Of a stretch of DNA of 64,000 nt, positions 56,271 through 64,000 are shown one piece after another. The notes beneath the pieces were generated by a model. That model was not told the DNA's origin. It worked only from the letters and a program-made list of their open reading frames with translations, and made no database searches. Position numbers and translations under genes: made by a program. Origin of the DNA: Antedon mediterranea (taxonomy: Eukaryota; Echinodermata; Crinoidea; Comatulida; Antedonidae); contig NC_092673.1 in assembly GCF_964355755.1 (NCBI RefSeq), positions 9,369,001-9,433,000 on the forward strand. The letters are read 5' to 3'. Every line of letters begins with the position of its first letter. Position 1 is the stretch's first letter.

Positions 56271-57047
56271 TTTTAGTACGTTTTGATAGTGATAAATATA
56301 TATCTATGCTCCTCCGTAATACGACGAGGATGAAAAAGATTCGCTACCCAATCGAAGATGAAAATTACAATAAAAACCCCAGTGGTCTAAAGGTTAAGAC
56401 AAATCTGCATATCAAGCAAACTGTTCCGGTTTAGAATTTCGATTTTAGCGACTTTTCCATCTTTATCGTTTTGAATTTTTCTGTGCTTGTGATGAGTATA
56501 TGTATAATATGTATATATTTAATTGAATTGAAATACTGTACAAATATTTTAATATTGATGTATAATTAATTAATTATTTTATATATTTAAATTACTTTTT
56601 TTAAATGTAAAATAATGAATTCAATGTTTTTATTACAATTACTTTTAACATTGTAAGATATAAACGAGAGGAAAAAATATGTTTAAAAAATATAATTTTT
56701 ATAACAGAGTATGATAATAAAAGTGGGACGAACCCACACAAGACAAAAAAAAACAAACTAATATAATAACAAGATTCTGTTTTTTTTACTGCATGTTTCA
56801 AACATTCATTTTACAGTGAGCACTAATATTTTTTGTGATGATCCTCTGCAATTGTGTTTAAATTGCTTGCTTTTAAAATTATTGAAAACAAAATAGACAC
56901 TGAAATATATAAGAATACAGTATGCCTATTAACTTTATCTTCTAATATAAATGCTAGGTGCTGTACCTATCTATTTATAGATTTGTGTATACTGCATTGT
57001 ATTATATTACTGTATTATCTTTTTGATTGCTGAACTTCAAATCATTA
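56271..57047. other. LINE 3' UTR and AT-rich stretch without gene
   Basis: TTTATATATT-rich noncoding DNA; no ORF or clear repeat boundary. Confidence 0.35.
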
Positions 57048-57050
57048 TAA

Positions 57051-58260
57051 GGCCAAAAAAAAAAAATAGTTTGTTTGCTGTCATCCGCCGCCCCTAATTT
57101 CGGCAAAAATTTGGGGCGGAAATAAGAAAAAGTTTTTTTTTTACGTTGAGGGCGCTTTAAAAAAAAGTTTTTTTAATGATTTTTTTTGGCCGAAAAGGTG
57201 TAAAAATCGAGTGTGCGAGGATAAAACAATAAAAATAATAACGTAGCGTATATTTCGGTGTATAATCGCACTTTTGACACGCAAATTTAACCTCTAAATT
57301 AAGGGTGCGTCTTATACACCGAACATAAATGCCTCAACACACAGATATCGCCACCTCGTTGGCTAGGCCTGGGCTTTTTAAGGTAAGGCCTAGGCCTATT
57401 AGTATTACTAAAGTCTAAAGAGTAGGCCTAGCCTAGCTACGTGTACTAGCGTAACAGCAACCTGCTAGTTTTCAAGGCATTTTAGCGTGATTTTGTACTA
57501 AATATGATGAAAAGATTTGTTCATTATGGAGCTGTTTTAGGCGCTCCGATAAAATTTCATTTTAAAACGACGTTTACGATTGGAATAGTATTATAGTTAT
57601 ACGCACGACCGTCGTACCCCCAGCGCGAGCGAGCCCTTCTTGGCAACCACATTGTGTACACAGTATTCGACTAGTATATTCTCCAGTTGATTATAGCATA
57701 GACCTAGCGTACACACTTCTAGGATACATAGATACTAATCGAATACGATTGTCCGTGAAAACGTGCGCCTCTCGATAAAAGGATCGAGCGAGGCTAGCCC
57801 ACACACACGTGCGGTCATGCACTCGATGTTGCGGATGCTAAACTCATTCATAACAAGTTAGAAAGAACTGACGGAATATGGGGGACTTCCCTTCTTGTTG
57901 AGGCTGGGCGCGGCCGTCTTATACATCGACGATATACAAAATACCGATATTTTACTCTCAGTACACAGGTGCGACTTATACACCGAAATATACGGTACAC
58001 TAACTTCTAAAAATTAAAATATTTAATTAGGCCTGCTAACAACGACACGGGGCCTAACGCGCCCAAAACAGAATTAAAGTGTGAAACAAATTATGAATAG
58101 ATGTTTGAGCTCGTTGTTTTATTCAGTGTGTTTTGTTACTCTCAAATTCGCGAGCAATTAACAGAGAAATTAACATTAAAAAAAAAACCAAAAAAAATAT
58201 GCCCCCCCCTACCAAAAAAAAAAAACTTGACAGCAAACAAACAATTTTTTTTTTTAGGCC
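57051..58260. mobile_element. TAA-flanked ~1.2-kb MITE (Harbinger-type) with inner inverted repeat
   Basis: The ends are GGCC followed by A runs, with TTGTTTGTTTGCTGTCA inverted at the other end. TAA flanks both sides. A second inverted pair lies inside (TATATTTCGGTGTATAA near 57249 and TTATACACCGAAATATA near 57976), with ~700 bp between. This could be a nested element. No ORF. Confidence 0.7.
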
Positions 58261-58425
58261 TAAGATGGAGATAAAATAAGAACGGCTAGTGACAACTAAA
58301 TTGCACTATTTTTGACATACATTCATTGGGCATTAATTTACATTGTAGTAGTTTATCATCCTTGTAAGTAATTTTTTTAAAACTAATATAGCTCAGTTAT
58401 TTACATTTATTATTCTTTTTAATAG

Positions 58426-58469
58426 ATTTGATGACATGATTATGGATGAATTAGAGGGATCAGCAAATG
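58426..58469 (+). CDS. Candidate small host exon
   Basis: A pyrimidine-rich tract and AATAG acceptor precede it, and a GTAAGA donor follows. Only one of three frames is open and reads FDDMIMDELEGSAN plus one base; it contains two ATGs that could be starts. It might join the CpG-rich first exon near 32.5 kb. Very short, so tentative. Confidence 0.35.
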
Positions 58470-58898
58470 GTAAGAAAGAATTTCAATACATTATTTTCCT
58501 GTGTGTTGGACATCGTGACTTCACTTTGTGTTGATTCGCGACAAGTCAACTAATCAAAGGACAAGAATCCAAAATCATTCAACCGTGATCACTCACTGAC
58601 TCTCTTTTCCCAGATTTTTTTGGTGCTTAGACCTATCACTTAATCGAGTTTACAAAATATAAAAAATGTCAGCGGTAGATAATAAGCTTTCTGACATAAA
58701 ATATTCATTTGATCCATTAAAATTCATTCAGTTAATTTTAATTTCATTTGGAAATATAATAAATTTTTTTATTGCATTTAAAAACCATTAAATTTGTTTG
58801 CAACACAAGATATTTACAAACTAGAATTGAATTAGTCACTTTGACAAATTAAATCTATATACAGCGTAGCTACATACTGTATATTCTATTTTTTGGTT
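58470..58898. repeat. AT-rich sequence with an end of the 1.9-kb repeat family
   Basis: ACTAGAATTGAATTAGTCAC at 58818-58837 matches 62517-62536 and, inverted, about 3385-3410. No ORF. Confidence 0.4.
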
Positions 58899-61800
58899 AT
58901 AGTCCAGATCCCTATGTCAAAAAAAGTGCCTTCGTGTGCAGAAAAAGTGGGGAAAGTGTAAACATTGTGTTTTATGAATATTTGAATCATGCTGGTTATA
59001 AAAACCCATGTGAATGGATCTGAAGTCAAGTGTGTTGAGCATGCAATTAAGTTACTAGGTGTCAATCTTGACCGTAAATTGTCGTGGCAGACGCATGTTG
59101 ACTGTTTAATCAAGCGCGTTGTACCAAGGTTGTTTTTTCTTAAGCAACTCAAGAGGTCTGGCCTAGATCTGGAACTGCTCCGATACTATCAAGCAGTGAT
59201 ACGACCAGTTCTCGAATATGCCTGTGCTGTTTGGTCCCCGAGTTTATCCAAAGCACAATCTGACCAAATCGAACATGTCCAAAGAAGAGCGTGTAACATA
59301 ATATGCCCCGATGGTACCTCGTATGCTGATACCCGCAGATACCTTAACATCATCACTCTATCTGAACGCCGCGAGAAGTTGTCAAGAAAATTCTTTGATA
59401 AAATGAAAAAAGAAGATCATATATTACACTCTCTCTTACCTAAACCTCCCACACACAACCATCAGCTCCGACGCGTTAGATCGTTCACCCTCCCCAAAGT
59501 CCGGACACAACGCACAAAAAACTTCATTACTTTCCACGGAGTTTTCAATGATTGGTGAATGATCAGTAACTGAGTTATGATAAGCAAATTGTGAACCCCT
59601 ATTGGTTTGTGTTACTGGATGTACTATGATGGCCATTGAAAGACTGATTTGTGGACTATGATTTATTTTAGTATTACTTGTTTGGACTGTGTTATATTAT
59701 GTGTTTACATATTTACTATTATATTTATGTCAACTTCATCACTGCTTACTTGATGCAATAAAGGAAATAAATAAATAAATAAAATGTTGTCAAATTTCTA
59801 AAATTCATCTTTACCTCTGACCTCAATTTGATAGTTTTGACCCATTGAAAACAAAATGATCATATCTTTGCAACGCTTACATTAAATGAAATAATTTTAG
59901 TGTCAAATTATTTGGGAGATGCATATTAATATTCGTTCTAATGAAAAAGTTTGTCCAAAAATGGCTGGAAGTATGATTTTTGGCATATTTGACCTTTGAC
60001 CTACATATCATATAACTCCATAACTAATAGTTGGATAAACTTTAAATAGGGTTCAAATTAATCTGAAGGTATATGTTTCTATTCAGTCTAATAAGAACTT
60101 TTACAAGAAAATGACCCGAAATATTTTTATTGACCTTTAGTAGTACATAGTAGTACATATTTCTATAATCTCAAAAACTATTGGCCGTAAAATGGTTGTT
60201 TTTGTGAAATGGTTCGAACAATTTACATTTATATGTTGTATAATAACAACATTTTATAGAAATGTAAAAGAATTCTATTTATGATCACTAACTTTATAAT
60301 TTATTAACATCACTAGCATTTGTTATAATATTAAAATGTGTTATATTTGCTGATTTTAAGCACTTCACATGAATTTATCAGAATTATGTGTATTTAATAT
60401 AAAGTTTATTTTTTTTTTATATAAAGAAAATTTAATTGTCTATCAAATAAGACTATTTTCAAATTATTATGGCTAAAACTTAATTAGATACAGGCAAAAA
60501 AGTGTATTTTTACTTGTGTGAACAGCGCCCTCAATCTTCATTTTTTTCCAAAAAATACCACATTTTTATGTGTTTTCCTGAACTTAACAGGTTATAACTT
60601 TGTTTTAAAGACTTTTTACAGTAACCTGTAATTTACATACCTCTTTCATAACGTACTAGGTCAGTTTCTGAAAAAATTGAGAAAAATATTCCAATAGCTT
60701 GATATTTTTGTTGAGGTGTGTATGATACACACAAAAAAAAAAATATTTTAATTTTGAGCTAAAAGTCCATCTTTTTGGTTTAATAAAAGCTATCTAGCAG
60801 ATATTAATACACAAAATTCATATTTTATTGGATAGATATTATGATTATCTTTCCAATAAAATATGCTGTTTGTGTAAGAATGGCTGTACAAGATTGTTTG
60901 TACTGGACCAAAAAGATGGATTTTTAGCACAAAATCAAAATCTCTTTTAGCATGCACCATGCACCTCAGGAAAAATATCAAGCTATAAAAATATTGTTTT
61001 CATTTTATCTCAGAAACTTACTTAGTACAGTATATGGTAGAAGGTGTATGTAAGTTACACGTCACTGACAACAAATCTTTTAAAAAGTTACAACCAGCTA
61101 AGTTTATGAAACCACATAAAAATGTGGTATTTTTGGGGAAAAAATGAAGATTGAGGGCGCTGTTCACATAAGTAAAAATACACTTTTTTGCCTGTATCTA
61201 ATTAAGTTTTAGCCATAATAATTTGAAAATAGTCTTATTTGATAGATAATTAAATTTTCTTTATATAAAAAAAAAAAAACTTTATATTAAATACACATAT
61301 TTTCTGATAAATTCATGTGAAGTGCTTAAAATCAGCAAATATGACACATTTTAATATTATAACAAATGCTAGTGATGTTAATAAATTACAAAGTTAGTGA
61401 TCATAAATAAAATTCTTTTACATTTCTATAAAATGTTGTTATTATACAACATATAAATGTAAATTTTTCACAAAAACAACCATTTTACGGCCAATAGTTT
61501 TTGAGATTATAGAAATGTGTACTAGCAGTACAGGTCAAAGGTCAATAAAAATATTTCGGGTCATTTTCTTGAAAAAGTTCTTATTAGACTGAATAGAAAC
61601 ATATACCTTCAGATTAATTTGAACCCTATTTAAAGTTTATCCAACTATTAGTTACGGAGTTATGATATGTAGGTCAAAGGTCAAATATGCCAAAAATCAT
61701 ACTTCCAGCCATTTTTTGACAAACTTTTTCATTAGAACGAATATTAATATGCATCTCCCAAATAATTTGACACTAAAATTATTTCATTTAATGTAAGCGT

Positions 61801-61986
61801 TGCAAAGATATGATCATTTTGTTTTCAATGGGTCAAAACTATCAAATTGAGGTCAGAGGTAAAGATGAATTTTAGAAATTTGACAACATGGGTTTTTATA
61901 ACCAGCATGATTCAAATATTCATAAAACACAATGTTTACACTTTCCCCATGATCTGCACACGAAAATACATAGGGATCTGGACTAT
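58899..61986. mobile_element. Foldback element with ~1.2-kb arms
   Basis: ATAGTCCAGATCCCTATG at 58899 is inverted at 61969-61986. The arms run 58899-59011 plus 59784-60832 on the left and 60852-61986 on the right, with ~19 bp between. Divergence is low, with occasional indels. No ORF of its own. A LINE tail is inserted in the left arm. The arm repeat also exists singly at 41340-41513. Confidence 0.85.
59012..59783 (+). mobile_element. LINE 3' fragment inserted in the foldback arm
   Basis: From 59012 the frame (to TGA at 59556-59558) encodes a LINE RT C-terminus: LLGVNLDRKLSWQTHVD, LKRSGLDLELLRYYQAV, RPVLEYACAVWSP, HVQRRACNII and SERREKLSRKFF. A 3' UTR and an AAAT tandem tail (59760-59783) follow. 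ATGT repeats at both borders, and the opposite arm shows the uninterrupted sequence. Any ATG upstream of 59012 belongs to the foldback arm, not the LINE. Confidence 0.85.
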
Positions 61987-63395
61987 TATGATGACGTTAT
62001 CAAAATCAAACATGAAGATGGCAATTTCAGAAGATATTGATTTGAGCAAAAAGATATAGGATTTGGAAAACAAATTGACATGCAGAAGTGCAGTGCACGC
62101 TTTTTAAAATTTGTATAAATTTGACAAAAGCGATAAAAACTTTTAAAATTGAACTGGCCATTTGATCACAACATCCGAAAGGCACAATTTCTATATGATT
62201 CATTACATTTCAGCAGCCAGGGCTAGGCCGATAATAATTTTTTCCACCGAAAAAATAGGGGGAGGGGGTTGGGGCAGGGTTGCGCCTGACTTTGTATTGT
62301 TTAAATTCTGAATACAGTTTGTGTCTGATCTTTGTCATTTTCTTGGTATATTTACTTAACTTCTAATACTACCTACTTTCTTTTGAGCAAGTTGATGTAC
62401 AAATAATTACTGTTTATGAGTTGAATGGTGAGGATATTTCATGAGTTGAAAAATTAAATAGAGCAGTCAATTTTTCAACGAATGAAATATTCCATTCAAA
62501 CAAATACAAAACATTAACTAGAATTTAATTCATCACTTTGACGAATTATAGGTGATCATTTTTAATTTTACTATTTAATTTTTAAAAAAGGCATGAAAAA
62601 ATCCTATTTCTTAAATTCAGGTAGCCAAATGATGATGTCATACCATTTTGTACTATCCAATGTGTACATGAATTCATATCTACAACTCATTGACTTCCAT
62701 AATATTTAAAAAAAATATGGGGTTACTGTGCATTCTGTAAATTGAGTTCTTTTTTTTAAATGCCTTATTTTCAACCATTTTCAGCACTTCTGTGCAATTA
62801 ATGTGCGCATTAATCCAACCTAAAAGTTGGAATTAACTCAAATTTGGTGAATATACTATTGATGGCGAGTAGAATGCGATTTGTACAAAAATACATATTT
62901 TTTACACTTTCTAAGTAACGTACGGGCAAAAACATGTTTTTGCGCTCGCCATTTTTTGAAACACGCAAATGATCTAATTCATGCTTTAAATTGATAAAAA
63001 CGTAATTCTGAACTTTTTTAATTGTTAATGTGCGATTTCACATGCATGACCTTGGAACGCGTAAGTTTTTATTTGCTAATATTTTTACCCTGGACCTGAA
63101 GTTTACATATAGTGAATTTGATTGATATGTTATTTTAGAGTTATATGATTGATAGTGTGATTTCACAAAAGGCCTATAATAAATGACGTCATGGATGAGT
63201 GATCATGCTGAAAAGCTTATTAGGATTAAGTTAAAATAGTTTACAGAGAGAAATAAAGAAGAATAATAAGAATAAAGATTTCATACATAAAAATAGGTGA
63301 TCATTTTATTCTAAATGATTATTTAATGATAATAATAATAAAGATTTTATACAATAACAATAGGTGATCATTTTATTCTAAATGATCACCTAATA
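61987..63395 (-). repeat. Dispersed ~1.4-kb repeat, copy 2
   Basis: Reverse-complement relative of 1905-3410, ending in the palindrome AGGTGATCATTTTATTCT... (63365-63395). It directly adjoins the right foldback arm at 61986. Confidence 0.65.
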
Positions 63396-63412
63396 ATTTG
63401 TTTTATAAGTGT

Positions 63413-64000
63413 AACCCAGGTTTGTTTCCGCAACTTTATAATTAATCTTAACGAATAAATATAGCGCAAACGTAACTCAAATACAAAAACATCAGAACAT
63501 AAATTTAAATGGAACAAAACACGGTTTATTCGACCAAACTAGAATAAAATAAAAATAAAACAAAAGAGAACGGAAAGTATGACTTATCTAAGGCGCCGAT
63601 AAGGTAGCTACCGCTTCCAACGGCGACCTTGACCTCCGTCTTGCGTTTTTTGCCTTACGGTAGATGAATACAGTTGATTTATATAGCAGTCTATACAGAT
63701 AATTTCGGTGTCCGAGAACCAGTGGTTCTTCGGTAGCCTATACAAAGAGTCAAAATACAGTATAATAATACAGTATACTGTCTAAAATAGTTTAACATTG
63801 AATGTACCATAAGTACATTATCAGCCTTACATGGCAATAGTCATAAAACGACTTCATAATGGCAATCGTTGTCTAAAAAATCACATAATGAAAAAGGAAA
63901 ATAAAAACATTGTCTTAAAGAACAATAAATAAGTAAAAGAGGAAAATAACAATTTGCTGATCTATACAATGCCTATATGATATAATAGGTCTATCTTGAG
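63413..64000. mobile_element. Second copy of the TGTAACCC element (cut by the window end)
   Basis: Starts TGTAACCCAGGTTTG as at 20963, lacks the 1152-bp insert and continues as in 22765-23200. A 16-bp stretch present in the first copy (TTATTCAAGATAAGG, near 21159) is missing here. Confidence 0.85.

Noticed and set aside
58989-59011. ATG at 58989 as start of the LINE protein
   Set aside because: The first codons are foldback-arm sequence, shown by the opposite arm; the LINE begins at about 59012.
1-64000. A new defence or biosynthetic system
   Set aside because: Every long frame I could read is retrotransposon-derived or unrecognised and short; nothing supports an operon-like or multi-gene system.

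Overview
This window looks like AT-rich chromosomal DNA from an animal, probably a marine invertebrate and perhaps an echinoderm. That guess rests on the repeat types: CR1-superfamily LINEs with a 2A-like motif, Tx1-like LINEs, Ty3/gypsy and BEL/Pao elements, Helitron-like elements, and GGCC/CTAG low-complexity DNA. No organism-specific marker is visible. There are no bacterial operons, CRISPR arrays or rRNA genes. Host genes are minimal: a probable last coding exon at 906-1631 (Glu/Lys/Ser-rich protein with a polyadenylation signal), a CpG-rich candidate first exon near 32.2-32.5 kb, and a candidate 44-nt internal exon at 58426-58469. Everything else I can explain is mobile DNA.

The main structure is a deep nest of transposons. 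Many layers can be proved because a broken reading frame resumes exactly when the insert and its target-site duplication (TSD) are removed. (1) 4.5-20.6 kb: a minus-strand LINE ('LINE A') is split by an LTR retrotransposon (6165-20440, TSD GTGAT). That retrotransposon is minus strand and Gmr1-like, with gag, zinc knuckle, protease and then the integrase N-terminus. It is itself split by a plus-strand Tx1-like LINE (7300-10800, flanked by an unusual ~247-bp duplication) and by a plus-strand Ty3/gypsy element (12310-17905, near-identical LTRs, TSD ACTT). The gypsy copy in turn holds a CR1-type LINE tail. (2) 20.6-30.4 kb: a minus-strand CR1-type LINE ('LINE B') carries a 2A-like motif and PHD-like, endonuclease and reverse transcriptase (RT) segments. 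It is split by a TGTAACCC-ended element (20963-24045, TSD TTTG) and by three Helitron-like elements (24585-26068, 26069-27508, 27658-29099) that inserted without TSD. (3) 33.6-43.8 kb: copies of a CCAG-target inverted-repeat element are split by a 5.5-kb hairpin DNA transposon (33801-39312, TSD GCGAT), a tRNA-derived SINE (39397-39711) and a TA-flanked MITE (42852-43344). (4) 44.9-56.3 kb: a second Tx1-like LINE is split by a BEL/Pao retrotransposon (45325-53061, 492-bp LTRs, TSD GACAG) and by a 1.3-kb element with a 9-bp TSD (54651-55925). (5) 57-64 kb: a TAA-flanked MITE, a 3-kb foldback element split by a LINE tail, an inverted copy of the 1.9-3.4 kb repeat, and the start of a second copy of the 20963 element.

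Almost every coding region is therefore transposon-derived. The 7.3-10.4 kb LINE frame is the only long uninterrupted one. The gypsy and BEL copies retain all catalytic motifs but carry a few stops and frameshifts. The most interesting points are the 2A-like motif with an upstream secreted-type ORF in LINE B, the 247-bp flanking duplication, the integrase-before-RT order, and the fully reconstructable insertion chronology.
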